DNA of 64,000 nucleotides from an uncultured Clostridia bacterium (GCA_944350115.1 CALVNZ010000003.1:49280-113279), one strand, 5' to 3'. Counted from the first letter of the stretch, positions 9,379-18,769 are shown. A program made the numbers and translations. The notes: generated from the sequence alone by a model not told the origin.

Positions 9379-9828
9379 ATGGGAAAAGATATCAAAATAA
9401 GATTTACATTAAAAGAAGATTTAAAACAGTTGCCTTGGTTATATAGGCAATATCACAACGGAGACACCAAAGTGGAAACTAATTTTGATGGCATGGTGGC
9501 TGAATTTGAACGCCTTATTTCAAATCCAGACTATAAGTTTGTGTCCGCAATGAAAAATGATCAATTAGTGGGCTTCTGTTCAATTGTCGTCAATCACGAC
9601 ATTGTTGAGCAACAAAAACCAATCATTATGATATGGAATTTGAGAATACACCCTGAATTTCGCAGAGAAAAAATAGGAACGAATATTATTAGTTTTATAG
9701 AAAAATTTGGGAAATCAATTAATGCAGATTTGGTTTTTTTAACTTGTGATATTGACAATGAATCTGGACAAAAATTTTATAAAAAACTTGGTTATGATTG
9801 CGATTTTACATTTTACAAATACTTGTAA
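9379..9828 (+). CDS. GNAT-family N-acetyltransferase
   Basis: A 149-residue GNAT protein. The acetyl-CoA binding region is 'WNLRIHPEFRREKIGTNII' (motif A), followed by 'NESGQKFYKKLGYD' (motif B). The substrate is unknown. ATG 9379 is taken as the start; a TTG 18 bp upstream is possible. No ribosome binding site is seen, and GAACAT ends 6 nt before the ATG with TTGACT at 9344, which fits the leaderless pattern seen elsewhere here, with poorer boxes. The gene belongs to a small insert between ftsW and murA. Confidence 0.8.
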   Translation: MGKDIKIRFTLKEDLKQLPWLYRQYHNGDTKVETNFDGMVAEFERLISNPDYKFVSAMKNDQLVGFCSIVVNHDIVEQQKPIIMIWNLRIHPEFRREKIGTNIISFIEKFGKSINADLVFLTCDIDNESGQKFYKKLGYDCDFTFYKYL

Positions 9829-9857
9829 ATTAAAATGATTGTATTAACCAATTTTTT

Positions 9858-9886
9858 TTGGCTAATTGTTAAAAAAGTGCTATATT
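9858..9886 (+). promoter_or_regulatory. Sigma-A promoter placing ATG 9893 at the transcript start
   Basis: TTGGCT (9858-9863), 17 bp, TATATT (9881-9886), then six bases and ATG. No ribosome binding site fits in between. Confidence 0.65.
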
Positions 9887-9892
9887 ATTTTC

Positions 9893-10530
9893 ATGAGCAG
9901 TTTTTATCAAATTCATGAATATAGAAAAAACTTTTTAATTGGAAATGCAAACAATGACCATGTCTTTTTAGAAGGCAAAAATTCTATTGTGCTTTCTGCA
10001 CCACATGGAGTTTCACAAGTTAGGCTAGGTAAATATAAATGTTCCGAAATTGGAAGCTTGGCTACTGCCATATATTTAAAAAGCAACACAAATTGCAATC
10101 TTATCGCAAAAACTAAAAACAATTTCGATGATGCAAATTTTGACGAAAATTGTGAGTATAGAAAACATTTAGAAAAAATGGTTAAATAAAAAAAATTAAA
10201 TATGTGATTGATATTCATGGATTGGCGGAGAAAAGGAATTGGGATGTTAATTTAGGAACTCATCTCGGCAAAAACATTTCAAATGATCAAGCGCTTTTTA
10301 GTTTACTTTATCAAAGATTGATAAATGCGGGTTTTAATGTGACCATTGACCAACCTTTTATGGGTGCAATTCATACTATTTCAGGTTCATTAAAAAAGAA
10401 GTATCCAGAAATTTGGACACTTCAAATCGAAATAAATTGTGGAATCACAAATAAAAAAGTAAATTTTGATAAATTTGAGAAATTGTTGAAGGTTCTTAAA
10501 AATTGGTTAAATTCGATTGAAAATTTTTAA
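9893..10530 (+). pseudogene. Broken N-formylglutamate amidohydrolase-like gene
   Basis: Two adjacent frames appear to be one gene. The first (9893-10189) has 'VLSAPHGVSQVRLGKYKCSE'; the second (10204-10530) has 'YVIDIHGLAEKRNWDVNLG' and 'LQIEINCG'. Together they follow the order of conserved motifs in N-formylglutamate amidohydrolase-like proteins (metal-binding PHG...E, DIHG, QIEIN). The break has an in-frame TAA at 10187-10189 and a one-base frame shift in an A8 run directly after it, so at least two lesions are present. A promoter with a leaderless start remains upstream. A programmed frameshift is unlikely because the stop also has to be bypassed. Confidence 0.65.
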
Positions 10531-10551
10531 ATAAACAAATTAAAAATTAAA

Positions 10552-11190
10552 TTAATATTCTTTACCAAATGGTTTTTCTTCATGTGAATAAGCTGTCTCT
10601 GAAATATACTCACAATAATCTAAAAAATTGTTTGTTTTGGCTTCAATATTTGATGGTTCGTCAGGAAAAATTTTTTCTTCTGAGATGCTTTTTACATATT
10701 CTTCCTTTGCATCTAGAAGATGCGCAGTGGCACAATAAAGGTTATCTTTGTCTTGAATATGAATGTTTATAAATTTTTCTTGGTTTGAATTTAACTTTTC
10801 ACTTTGAGTTTTTAGTTTTTTTGCATCAACAAAATTCATCCCAGCGAATGTTAATCCTGGGAGAAAAGCAGAAATTGTTCCAACAGAAATTGCCACATCT
10901 GAAAAATTTGTTAAACCCAAAGCTGTTCCTATCGCAGTTGCAGCGACGGTGGCACTTGCAAGAAAAAACAATCCTCTATATTTCTTAGTCTTTGAAAAAT
11001 CGTCTATAACAATTCTTGCTTTTAAAAGAGCCGCCCTTTTTATAACTTCATTGCGTGTTTCTTCTGGAACATCTGCTCCAAGTTGCTCGGCAAAATTTAA
11101 AAGTGCTATTTGTGAGGACACTTCATCAATTTCTTTATCGAGTTTAGTTCGAGGTTTTATTATTTGTAATAAATTTTTAATCTTTTTCAT
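10552..11190 (-). CDS. Hypothetical membrane protein
   Basis: I do not recognise this 212-residue protein. It has a charged N-terminal third with predicted coiled or helical character, two hydrophobic segments ('GLFFLASATVAATAIGTALG' and one beginning 'VAISVGTISAFLPGL'), and a charged acidic C-terminus. ATG 11190 is chosen because a consensus promoter puts it 7 nt after the -10 box; an upstream in-frame start at 11226 would lie inside that promoter. The gene is opposite in direction to all its neighbours in the division cluster and diverges from murA. Confidence 0.65.
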   Translation of the reverse strand: MKKIKNLLQIIKPRTKLDKEIDEVSSQIALLNFAEQLGADVPEETRNEVIKRAALLKARIVIDDFSKTKKYRGLFFLASATVAATAIGTALGLTNFSDVAISVGTISAFLPGLTFAGMNFVDAKKLKTQSEKLNSNQEKFINIHIQDKDNLYCATAHLLDAKEEYVKSISEEKIFPDEPSNIEAKTNNFLDYCEYISETAYSHEEKPFGKEY

Positions 11191-11197
11191 GTGTGTT

Positions 11198-11226
11198 ATT
11201 ATATCGTAAATCAGCCCATTTGTCAA
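11198..11226 (-). promoter_or_regulatory. Consensus sigma-A promoter, leaderless type
   Basis: On the reverse strand: TTGACA (11226-11221), 17 bp, TATAAT (11203-11198), then seven bases and ATG at 11190. Both hexamers are perfect matches. Confidence 0.85.
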
Positions 11227-11235
11227 TACTCATTT

Positions 11236-11265
11236 TTCACAACAAACGATGTTTTGTCATACAAT
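11236..11265 (+). promoter_or_regulatory. Possible murA promoter
   Basis: TTCACA (11236-11241), 18 bp, TACAAT (11260-11265). The region is AT-rich and other pairings are possible. It lies between the divergent start at 11190 and murA. Confidence 0.4.
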
Positions 11266-11303
11266 AAATTGTGATAAACAGCGGATATTCAAAAGAGGAA
11301 AAA

Positions 11304-12560
11304 ATGAGTAAGTTTTTAATTAATGGTGGCAAAAAACTTTTTGGTGATTTGCAAATTACTGCTGCCAAAAATGCATATTTGCCTATATTAGCTGCATGTG
11401 TGCTTTGTGAAGACAAAATCACTTTACATAACTATCCATATTATTCTGACACAGAAAGCATGTGCAAGATTTTAAGTTCGCTTGGAGCGTTGATTAGTTG
11501 TGAAAATGGCGATTTAACAGTTGATGCGTCTTCGCTTTTTTCATGGGGAATAAAAAGTGAACTTGCTTCACAAGTCAGATCTTCTATTTTTATGTTAGGG
11601 GCGCTTCTCGGACGATTTAAAAAAGCAAGAGTCGCTTATCCTGGTGGCTGTGAAATTGGTGCAAGGCCGATAGATATTCACTTGGCTGGATTTAGAAAAC
11701 TTGGAGTTGTTGTTGAAGAAAAACATGGTTTTATTCAATGTGATGCGTCTAATATGCATTCAGGAAAAATTTTGCTTGAATTTCCAAGTGTTGGAGCGAC
11801 AGAAAGTTTGATGATGGCAAGCGTTTTAACTAATGGTGTGACGCATATTTTGAATGCGGCGAAAGAGCCAGAAATTGTTGATCTTCAAAACTTTTTAGTA
11901 AAAATGGGAGCTAAAATTTGGGGCGCGGGAACAGGAGAGATCATTGTTGAAGGTGTCAAAAAGCTGAAAGGATGTGACTATGACCCTATTAAAGATAGAA
12001 TAATTGCAGGCACTTATTTAATTGCAACTGCAATGTGTGGCGGTGATGTTACATTGTATGGTGTAAAACCTGACCATTTAGGTGCTTTGATCGACAAACT
12101 AGACAAAACCGCTTGCAACATTGAAGCTAAAAGTGATAAAATTAGAGTGAAAGCAAGCGGAAAGCCCATTGCTTTGGGAAAAATTGAAACTTCTGTTTAT
12201 CCTGGCTTGCCAACTGATTTGCAAGCTCAAATCTTGGCGCTGTCAACCATAAGTGAAGGAAGCAGTATGATCTGCGAAAATGTTTTTGAATCACGTTTCA
12301 AGCATGTGCCTGAACTGGTGAAAATGGGTGCAGATGTGCATGTGAAAGATCGTGTTGCATTTGTTCGAGGGGTTAAAAAACTTTACGGAGCTTCTGTCAC
12401 TGGCATGGAACTTAGGGGAACGGCATCACTAATTTTGGCAGGTTTGGTTGCAGAAGGTTACACGACTGTGTCAGGGGCAAAACATATTGATAGGGGTTAT
12501 GCTTCGATTGAAAAAGAATTATCGTTGATTGGTGCAGATATAAAAAGGGTGGAAGATTGA
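11304..12560 (+). CDS. murA: UDP-GlcNAc 1-carboxyvinyltransferase
   Basis: A 418-residue EPSP-synthase-fold enzyme that transfers enolpyruvate from PEP to UDP-GlcNAc, the first committed step of peptidoglycan synthesis. '[12 protein letters not shown]' near residue 21 matches the conserved KNA substrate loop, and '[16 protein letters not shown]' holds the catalytic Cys116, the residue attacked by fosfomycin. ATG 11304 has AAAGAGG 6 nt upstream. Its last codons overlap ftsQ through TTGA, so the two are translationally coupled. Having murA here is a known Firmicutes arrangement. Confidence 0.96.
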   Translation: MSKFLINGGKKLFGDLQITAAKNAYLPILAACVLCEDKITLHNYPYYSDTESMCKILSSLGALISCENGDLTVDASSLFSWGIKSELASQVRSSIFMLGALLGRFKKARVAYPGGCEIGARPIDIHLAGFRKLGVVVEEKHGFIQCDASNMHSGKILLEFPSVGATESLMMASVLTNGVTHILNAAKEPEIVDLQNFLVKMGAKIWGAGTGEIIVEGVKKLKGCDYDPIKDRIIAGTYLIATAMCGGDVTLYGVKPDHLGALIDKLDKTACNIEAKSDKIRVKASGKPIALGKIETSVYPGLPTDLQAQILALSTISEGSSMICENVFESRFKHVPELVKMGADVHVKDRVAFVRGVKKLYGASVTGMELRGTASLILAGLVAEGYTTVSGAKHIDRGYASIEKELSLIGADIKRVED

Positions 12561-13372
12561 AGAAAAAATGGTTGATTGCATTGATTGTTGTGGTGGTTTT
12601 GGTTGTCACAATTGTGACGTTGTCTTTCACTCTCTTTACTGTTCAAAAAGTTGAAATTGATTTAAGGACAAGCAGTGACAATACTTATGTTGCAGAAGAA
12701 GTCGCAGAAGATGCAGGAGTCGATTTTGGTAAAAATATCTTTGTTGTAAACAAGGATAAACTTATAGATAATTTAGAAAAATCACAACCTTATTTAAAAT
12801 GCATAAACATTGAAACTAAATTCCCGTCAACTTTAGTTTTTCATTTGGCTGAAAGGCAACCTTTTTATTTGGTAAAAACGAACGAAGGTTTTGTAAGCCT
12901 TGATCAAGATTTAAAGGTTTTGGAGTGTTTTGAAACAGAGCAAACAGGACTTATTTATGTTCAAAATGTGATTTCAGCAACGCCGGGTGATTTTGTCGAA
13001 CTGGATTTGTTAAAAGAATTTTATGACGCTGTGCTTTTGAACAATAGGACAAGAGAAGAAGCACTCGCAATGTTTAAAAAAATTGAGTATTTTGAAAGCC
13101 TAAACGAAGTTTATTCAAACAAAGAGTTAGGACTAAAACTAACATTAAATTCTGGAAGAGAAGTTTATCTGCATAATGCTGGATTTGGACTTGCCTACAA
13201 ACTTGCAAAACTTTATGCGGTTTTAAGTTCCATTTATGATCTTGCGGGGCAACTATCTGATGAGGTCATTGAAAACAGTGAAATCCACATCAACAATTTT
13301 ATTGGCACAAATTATTCAGAGAAAGACTGCTATTTTTATTTGATGTTCAACGGCGAAAAAGTAACAATATGA
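12557..13372 (+). CDS. ftsQ: Cell-division protein FtsQ/DivIB
   Basis: A 271-residue bitopic division protein: a short positive N-terminus, one transmembrane helix (about 5-27, Val/Ile-rich), then an extracytoplasmic POTRA domain beginning 'FTVQKVEIDL' with 'NIFVVNKDKLIDNLEKSQPY' and 'NIETKFPSTLVFHLAERQPF'. This is the FtsQ/DivIB layout, and its place between murA and ftsA supports the call. It starts with TTG overlapping the murA stop. The extreme C-terminus is poorly conserved in the family. Confidence 0.88.
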   Translation: MKKKWLIALIVVVVLVVTIVTLSFTLFTVQKVEIDLRTSSDNTYVAEEVAEDAGVDFGKNIFVVNKDKLIDNLEKSQPYLKCINIETKFPSTLVFHLAERQPFYLVKTNEGFVSLDQDLKVLECFETEQTGLIYVQNVISATPGDFVELDLLKEFYDAVLLNNRTREEALAMFKKIEYFESLNEVYSNKELGLKLTLNSGREVYLHNAGFGLAYKLAKLYAVLSSIYDLAGQLSDEVIENSEIHINNFIGTNYSEKDCYFYLMFNGEKVTI

Positions 13373-13410
13373 AAAACTATGCAAAATTATTAATATTTAT
13401 AAATTTTTAT

Positions 13411-13439
13411 TTGACAAATTAAAACAAATATTTTACAAT
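13411..13439 (+). promoter_or_regulatory. Sigma-A promoter of ftsA
   Basis: TTGACA (13411-13416), 17 bp, TACAAT (13434-13439). A ribosome binding site (GCAGGTG) and ATG 13455 follow, so this transcript has a short leader. Confidence 0.85.
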
Positions 13440-13454
13440 AAAGGCAGGTGAAAC

Positions 13455-14576
13455 ATGAGAGGAAAAGAAGTCGTAGTTTTAGAAATAGGTTCTTCACAAC
13501 TTAAAGTCATCGTTGCAAAACCAGGAATCAATGATTCTTTGTTTGTCAAAGACTATGCTTCAAGAATTTATGAAGGATATTATCAAGGCGAGTTTGTTGA
13601 TGAGAGCAAGCTTGCTCCTTCTCTTTATGACCTTTTTAATTCAATTGATTTTAAAAGAAACAAATATTATAAAAAGCTTTATGTCGCTCTTCCTGCGGAA
13701 ATGTCAAATGTTCAAATAGTTACGTCGCAAGTTAACATAGAAGGGCTTGGGAAAGTTTCAAAAACCGATGTTGACAATTTGACAGGACAGGCATTTGAAA
13801 AAATTAAAGCTCCTGAAATTGAAATAGTTTCGATTTCTCCATTAAATTATTTTATTGATGATGTCAAAACCGCAAATCCATTTGGAAAAAAAGGAAGAAC
13901 TTTTTCGGCCGAATTTTCTGTGATCACTTGCCCAGCATCGCTTGTTAAAAACATCAATTCAATTTTGGCTGATTTAGGATTTATTAATGTTGAATACATA
14001 AGCGAAGTTTTGGCGGAAGCACTCACCGTTGTTCCAGAAGAAGAGAGAGAAGAAGGAGCGCTGATCATTGATGTTGGACATTTGACAACAAGTGTCGCTT
14101 TTGTAAAAGGTGAGGGGCTTACAAATCTTACATCATTTTCTATTGGCGGAGGACATATTACAAGCGATCTTTGTGAAGCATTCGATTTGTCCTTTGAAGA
14201 CGCAGAAAATTTGAAAAAACAAGTTGTTATTTCTGTTGAAGCAGATTCGCTTGATTATTATGACCTTGCAACTAGTGATGGCAAAATTGAAAGAATTCCT
14301 CAACAAGATGCAAACAAAGTTGTTTCTTATCGTCTTGAAACGATTGCTTCAGCGATTAACCAATGTTTGATGTTGCAAGGAATTTCATTAAACAATTATG
14401 TTCCTATTTATTTAACGGGGGCGGGTGCAAGCAAGATCAAAGGTGGAAAAGATTTCTTGGCTAAATGTATAAGCAAAAACATCGCTTTTGGCAAAGCGCC
14501 ATTCCCTGGCAAAAATCAGCCTGAAATGGCGGTGATTTATTCGCTCGCTGATTATGCCCTTAAAAATTGTGATTAA
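13455..14576 (+). CDS. ftsA: Cell-division actin-like protein FtsA, short C-terminus
   Basis: A 373-residue actin-fold ATPase. 'VVVLEIGSSQLKVIVA' at the N-terminus is the first phosphate loop, 'ALIIDVGHLTTSVAF' near residue 200 the second, and 'IYLTGAGASKIKG' the adenosine motif. FtsA links FtsZ filaments to the membrane. Oddity: it ends with 'YSLADYALKNCD' straight after the actin fold. The linker and amphipathic helix that normally bind the membrane are absent, and the protein is about 50-70 residues shorter than typical FtsA. Immediately upstream of ftsZ, so its identity is secure despite the divergence. Confidence 0.87.
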   Translation: MRGKEVVVLEIGSSQLKVIVAKPGINDSLFVKDYASRIYEGYYQGEFVDESKLAPSLYDLFNSIDFKRNKYYKKLYVALPAEMSNVQIVTSQVNIEGLGKVSKTDVDNLTGQAFEKIKAPEIEIVSISPLNYFIDDVKTANPFGKKGRTFSAEFSVITCPASLVKNINSILADLGFINVEYISEVLAEALTVVPEEEREEGALIIDVGHLTTSVAFVKGEGLTNLTSFSIGGGHITSDLCEAFDLSFEDAENLKKQVVISVEADSLDYYDLATSDGKIERIPQQDANKVVSYRLETIASAINQCLMLQGISLNNYVPIYLTGAGASKIKGGKDFLAKCISKNIAFGKAPFPGKNQPEMAVIYSLADYALKNCD

Positions 14577-14588
14577 ACGCTAATTTGC

Positions 14589-14617
14589 TTGCAAATATTG
14601 CGAAAATCAATTATAAT
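14589..14617 (+). promoter_or_regulatory. Sigma-A promoter of ftsZ
   Basis: TTGCAA (14589-14594), 17 bp, TATAAT (14612-14617), then a leader with AAGGAG before ATG 14641. Confidence 0.82.
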
Positions 14618-14640
14618 TCTTTTATATTAAGGAGACAAAC

Positions 14641-15816
14641 ATGGAAAACAACAACAATAATGTAACTTCTTTTGCAAAAATCAAGGTCGTTGGTGTTGGT
14701 GGCGGTGGAAACAACGCAGTCAACAGAATGATTGAAGCAGGTGTTGATTCAGCTGAATTTGTTGCGGTCAACACTGACAAACAAGCTCTTGTTGTCAGCA
14801 AAGCACCTGTAAGATTGCAAATTGGTGAAAGACTCACTGGTGGTCTTGGCGCTGGTGGGATACCTGAGGTTGGTCAAAAATCTGCTGAAGAAAGCAAAGA
14901 ACACATAACAGAGATGCTTAAAGGTGCTCATCTTGTGTTTATCACCGCTGGTATGGGTGGTGGAACGGGAACAGGTGCTGCTCCTGTTGTTGCAAGAATT
15001 GCAAAAGAAATGGGAATTTTGACAATTGCCGTTGTTACAAAACCTTTCGCATTTGAAAGCAGAGTTAGAGCTGAAAATGCTAATAAAGGTATTGAAGAGT
15101 TAAAAAAATATGTTGACACAATGGTGATTATTCCTAATGAAAGACTTTTCCAAATTGTTCCTAAAAAGACGCCTATTTTGGAAGCGTTTAGATATGCTGA
15201 CGATGTTCTTCGTCAAGGCATTCAAGGAATTTCAGATTTGATTGCAAAACCAGGTTTAATCAACCTTGACTTTGCTGACGTTAAAACCATTATGCAAAAC
15301 AAAGGACTTGCACATATGGGCATTGGTCATGGTAAAGGTGAAAACAAAGCTTTGGAAGCTGTTAAACAAGCTGTTGCAAGCCCTCTTATTGAAACCACAA
15401 TTGAAGGGGCAAAAGGGTTGTTGTTGAATGTCAAAGGTGGCATTGATTTGACACAAGAAGATGTCAGCGAAGTTGCTATGTTGGTTCAAGAAGTCATCGA
15501 CCCAAGCTGTGTTGTTATTTTCGGTAACAGCATTGATATGGACATGAAAGACGAACTCGAAGTTACAATCATTGCAACAGGATTCCCAAATCCAGAAGAA
15601 AAACCTAAAGAAGAGGCAGCAGATGAAGCAAGAGATTTTAATCCCGATTTTGCTGGTAAAGAAGGATTGAAAGGTTTGAGCGCTTTGAAAAATATGCAAG
15701 AAGAAGAAAAGCCAGAAGTTTCAGTTAAAAAAGACGAAACAAGCAATTCTTCAAGAGTTGATGTTGACGCATCGATTCCTGCATGGCTTAGACAACTTCG
15801 AAGCAAGAAAAAGTAA
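14641..15816 (+). CDS. ftsZ: Cell-division tubulin-like GTPase FtsZ
   Basis: A 391-residue GTPase forming the division ring. The nucleotide loop '[13 protein letters not shown]' is near residue 18, the tubulin signature GGGTGTG at 106-112, and the synergy-loop region '[13 protein letters not shown]' further on. After a variable acidic linker the conserved C-terminal peptide '[16 protein letters not shown]' is intact; it binds FtsA, SepF and others. AAGGAG precedes ATG 14641. Transcription ends in a strong hairpin 24 bp downstream. Confidence 0.98.
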   Translation: MENNNNNVTSFAKIKVVGVGGGGNNAVNRMIEAGVDSAEFVAVNTDKQALVVSKAPVRLQIGERLTGGLGAGGIPEVGQKSAEESKEHITEMLKGAHLVFITAGMGGGTGTGAAPVVARIAKEMGILTIAVVTKPFAFESRVRAENANKGIEELKKYVDTMVIIPNERLFQIVPKKTPILEAFRYADDVLRQGIQGISDLIAKPGLINLDFADVKTIMQNKGLAHMGIGHGKGENKALEAVKQAVASPLIETTIEGAKGLLLNVKGGIDLTQEDVSEVAMLVQEVIDPSCVVIFGNSIDMDMKDELEVTIIATGFPNPEEKPKEEAADEARDFNPDFAGKEGLKGLSALKNMQEEEKPEVSVKKDETSNSSRVDVDASIPAWLRQLRSKKK

Positions 15817-15839
15817 TTTATAAATTTTCTACAAAATGA

Positions 15840-15871
15840 AACACGATTTACTTCAAGTCGTGTTTTTTTTA
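15840..15871 (+). terminator. Intrinsic terminator of ftsZ
   Basis: AACACGA (15840-15846) pairs with TCGTGTT (15858-15864), followed by T-rich sequence. Confidence 0.8.
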
Positions 15872-15925
15872 TTATCTTTTTTTAAGTTTTATAGTTTAAA
15901 ATTGCTTTATCTATTGAGGAGTCAA

Positions 15926-16735
15926 ATGGAAATTATTATCGAGTATGCGCTTATTGTAAATTTTGTAATTAATTATTTTATCTTAAAATCTTGCGCAAAA
16001 CTTTTTAAAGTTCAAGCAAAATGGTGGTTTGTTAGTTGCCTTTTTGGAAGTATTATGGCAGTGATTATGCCTTTATTTAATTTTCCATTGGTCGCAAATA
16101 TTTTTGCTACCATTTTTGTTGGAATCATTATGGTTTGCATCAGTTTTCCTGTTAAACAGTTTAAGGACTTTTTATACTATGGGTTTGGACTTGTGTTTTT
16201 AACTTTTGTGTTTGGTGGGGCTTCATATCTTCTCACCAGTTGGTTTGGTCAGCTCAGCACTTTTATTATTTGTTTGGTGAGCATGGTGGTTTACATTGGA
16301 CTTTCATTATTGTTCAAAAGACTTGCGAAGAAAAGGGTTATTGATTCATTTACTTGCAGTGTGCAAATAAAATGCAAAGATAAAACGGTCGAAGAGATAG
16401 GGTATTTTGACAGCGGGAATGTGCTTTATGATCCTATTACATCTGAGCCTATCGTTCTTATTTCAAAAGAAGTTTTTGAAAAAATTGCAGGGGAAGATTA
16501 TTTGTTTTTCTTGCTAAAAAAAGAAAAAGCGAAAAAACTTCCGTATGGGCATTTTGTTAATGTTGGTTCTGCTGTTTCAAATGGGCAGATGCTTGTTTTT
16601 ATGGCTGACAAACTGACGATAACAGAGAAAGGAAAACACGCAAAAATTTTTAAAAACACCTTGTTAGGACTAAGTATGGCTGATTTTTCAAAAAATTTAA
16701 ATTCTGGAGTTTTGCTTCATAGTTCGTTAGTTTAA
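15926..16735 (+). CDS. spoIIGA: Sporulation sigma-E factor processing peptidase SpoIIGA
   Basis: A 269-residue membrane aspartic protease that cleaves the pro-sequence of sigma-E in the mother cell. Five or so hydrophobic helices fill the first 130 residues; the cytoplasmic half holds 'YFDSGNVLYDPITSEPI' with the DSG catalytic motif (Asp162). ATG 15926 has TGAGGAGT upstream; an earlier in-frame start at 15836 lies within the ftsZ terminator. It is directly followed by its substrate gene sigE, the standard arrangement. Confidence 0.94.
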   Translation: MEIIIEYALIVNFVINYFILKSCAKLFKVQAKWWFVSCLFGSIMAVIMPLFNFPLVANIFATIFVGIIMVCISFPVKQFKDFLYYGFGLVFLTFVFGGASYLLTSWFGQLSTFIICLVSMVVYIGLSLLFKRLAKKRVIDSFTCSVQIKCKDKTVEEIGYFDSGNVLYDPITSEPIVLISKEVFEKIAGEDYLFFLLKKEKAKKLPYGHFVNVGSAVSNGQMLVFMADKLTITEKGKHAKIFKNTLLGLSMADFSKNLNSGVLLHSSLV

Positions 16736-16745
16736 AAGGAGAAAA

Positions 16746-17471
16746 ATGAAAAAAATTTTATTTTTTATTAAAGAGTTTCTTTGGAAACTTTTTGCAAAAA
16801 AGAATTTTTTAGATGTCAAAGGCATTGTTTGTTATATTTGTGGCAATGAAGCGTTGCCACTACCTCTTGATGCTGATGAAGAAAAAATGCTTGTCCAACA
16901 AGCAGAAAATGGAAGCGAATTTGCACGAGAAAAACTTATCGAACACAATTTGCGTTTGGTCGTTTACATTGCTAAAAAATTTGAAAACACGGGCATAGAA
17001 TTTGAAGATTTGATTTCTATAGGTTCGGTTGGACTAATCAAAGCTGTTAAAACTTTTCGAAGTGACAAAAACATTAAACTTGCAACATACGCTTCGCGTT
17101 GTATTGAAAACGAACTTTTGATGCAATTAAGAAAACTTGCGAAAGTAAAAGGCGAGGTTAGTTTGGATAAACCACTTTGTGAAGATGGAGAGGGGAATCA
17201 ACTTGTGCTTGCTGACATAATGGCTAGTGAAACTGACGAAGTTAGTTCTGCGATGGATTGCTCTGCAGACAAAGAAATTTTATGGCAGATTCTTGGCAGG
17301 CTTGAACGCCGAGAACAAGAAATTATGATTTTAAGGTTTGGACTTGAAGGCAAGGACGAACTCACACAAAAAGAAGTGGCGGACAAACTTGGCATAAGTC
17401 AAAGTTATATTTCACGTATTGAAAAGAAGATTTTGGTTAAAATGAAAAAAGAACTTTCAAAATTCAATTAA
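16746..17471 (+). CDS. sigE: Sporulation sigma factor sigma-E (pro-form)
   Basis: A 241-residue sigma-70-family factor. Residues 1 to about 28 form the hydrophobic/basic pro-sequence removed by SpoIIGA. Region 2 is seen in 'HNLRLVVYIAKKFENTGIEF' with 'DLISIGSVGLIKAVKTF', and region 4 in 'LTQKEVADKLGISQSYISRIEK'. It closely follows Bacillus SigE. AAAGGAG precedes ATG 16746, 10 bp after spoIIGA. It directs early mother-cell transcription; a candidate target promoter lies upstream of spoIVA in this window. Confidence 0.96.
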   Translation: MKKILFFIKEFLWKLFAKKNFLDVKGIVCYICGNEALPLPLDADEEKMLVQQAENGSEFAREKLIEHNLRLVVYIAKKFENTGIEFEDLISIGSVGLIKAVKTFRSDKNIKLATYASRCIENELLMQLRKLAKVKGEVSLDKPLCEDGEGNQLVLADIMASETDEVSSAMDCSADKEILWQILGRLERREQEIMILRFGLEGKDELTQKEVADKLGISQSYISRIEKKILVKMKKELSKFN

Positions 17472-17613
17472 TTAATAAATTTTTAATTATTTGTCGTGTT
17501 TTTTTAAAATAAAATAAAAATTTAGTTAATTTTGCACTTTTTTTGTCAAAAAATAGCGTTTGGGAATAAAACGCCAACAAAAAGGAGAAACTTTTTTCCA
17601 TTGGAGGCTTTTT

Positions 17614-18387
17614 ATGTCCAACAAAGTTGTTATTTCCGGAATCAACACATCCACTTTGCCAAAACTTTCAAACGAAGACATATTGTCTTTAATGAAAAAG
17701 GTTAAAGCAGGTGACGAACTTGCAAGAGATGCGTTTGTCATTGCAAATTTAAGATTAGTCTTGTCTGTTGTTCAAAGATTTGGCGGAAAAGCTGACAAAG
17801 CTGATGATATGTTTCAAGTGGGATGCGTGGGACTGATGAAAGCCATTGACAATTTTGACGAAACGCTTAATGTGAGATTTTCAACTTATGCAGTGCCAAT
17901 GATTATAGGCGAGATCAGAAGATTTTTGCGTGACAATAATTCCGTGCGTGTTTCAAGGTCGCTTCGAGACATTGCTTACAAATCTTTACAAGCGAAGGAA
18001 GTTTTGTCAAAAGATAATTTTAACGAACCAACGATTGATGACATCGCGAAGTATTTGAATGTGCCAGCAAAAACTATAAATTTTGCGTTAGACGCAATTT
18101 CAGACACCATTTCTCTTTCAGACCCTGTATATTCAGATGGGTCTGACACAATTGAGCTTCAAGATCAAATCACTGATTTGAAAGACAGCGATGAAAGTTT
18201 GTATGAAAAAATTGCAATCAAAGATGCCATAAAAAAACTTACGCCTCGTGAAAGAGAAATTTTGCTTTTGAGATATTATGTCGGCAAAACTCAAATGGAA
18301 GTCAGTGAAGAAGTTGGAATTTCACAAGCACAAGTTTCACGGCTTGAAAAAAATGCTTTGAAAGCTATCAAAGAAAAAATTGAATAA
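17614..18387 (+). CDS. sigG: Forespore sigma factor sigma-G
   Basis: A 257-residue sigma factor with the SigG N-terminus 'NKVVISGINTSTLPKLSNED' and the highly conserved 'FSTYAVPMIIGEIRRFLRDN' plus 'RVSRSLRDIAYKSLQ' of regions 2-3. Region 4 is 'KTQMEVSEEVGISQAQVSRL'. It drives late forespore genes. ATG 17614 has TTGGAGG 7 nt upstream, better than the in-frame ATG at 17560. The 142-bp gap after sigE holds an inverted repeat GCGTTT/AAACGC (17556-17574) and no clear sigma-F/G promoter. Confidence 0.95.
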   Translation: MSNKVVISGINTSTLPKLSNEDILSLMKKVKAGDELARDAFVIANLRLVLSVVQRFGGKADKADDMFQVGCVGLMKAIDNFDETLNVRFSTYAVPMIIGEIRRFLRDNNSVRVSRSLRDIAYKSLQAKEVLSKDNFNEPTIDDIAKYLNVPAKTINFALDAISDTISLSDPVYSDGSDTIELQDQITDLKDSDESLYEKIAIKDAIKKLTPREREILLLRYYVGKTQMEVSEEVGISQAQVSRLEKNALKAIKEKIE

Positions 18388-18452
18388 CTCGTCGAAATTT
18401 GTCATGTATTTCTTTGCAACTTCATATATCTAAACCAATGGAAAGTTCATTT

Positions 18453-18719
18453 ATGGAATTGCGTTGCAAAGAAGTTGTCAATGTCATTGATGGGAGAAGA
18501 TTAGGGCACATCATTGATGTCGTTTTCAATCTTTCAACTGCTTGTGTGACAGGAATTGTTGTCCCTGGTGAAAAGTCTTTTTGGAATGTTTTTAAATCAG
18601 GGGCAGAGTTTTTTATTCCTTTTAATCAAATTGTTAAAATAGGGGAAGACACTATTTTAGTTCAACTTTATGGCGGTCAGCCAAATCAAAATCCTTATAT
18701 ATTAAGTGATAAAAAGTAA
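18453..18719 (+). CDS. ylmC: PRC-barrel sporulation protein YlmC/YmxH
   Basis: An 88-residue single PRC-barrel protein: 'MELRCKEVVNVIDGRRLGHI' followed by 'VTGIVVPGE' and a C-terminal 'ILVQLYGG'. This family commonly sits after sigG in spore-formers; its function is not well defined. ATG 18453 has GGAAAG 7 nt upstream. An in-frame ATG at 18438 follows TATATC by 7 nt and could be a leaderless start. A bidirectional hairpin separates it from nrdR on the other strand. Confidence 0.85.
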   Translation: MELRCKEVVNVIDGRRLGHIIDVVFNLSTACVTGIVVPGEKSFWNVFKSGAEFFIPFNQIVKIGEDTILVQLYGGQPNQNPYILSDKK

Positions 18720-18720
18720 C

Positions 18721-18750
18721 AAAAAAACAGCACAAAAAAGTGCTGTTTTA
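18721..18750. terminator. Bidirectional terminator between ylmC and nrdR
   Basis: ACAGCAC (18727-18733) pairs with GTGCTGT (18740-18746). An A-run precedes it and a T-run follows, so it can work for both converging genes. Confidence 0.88.
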
Positions 18751-18769
18751 ATATGTCAATCAAACTTTT

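Noticed and set aside
9361..11190. Prophage or mobile element in the insert after ftsW
   Set aside because: No integrase, transposase, terminal repeats or phage genes are present; it holds only small unrelated genes.
17521..17613. Sigma-F/G promoter upstream of sigG
   Set aside because: GGGAATAAA partly fits a -10, but no GYATA-type -35 exists at 15 bp; support is too weak.
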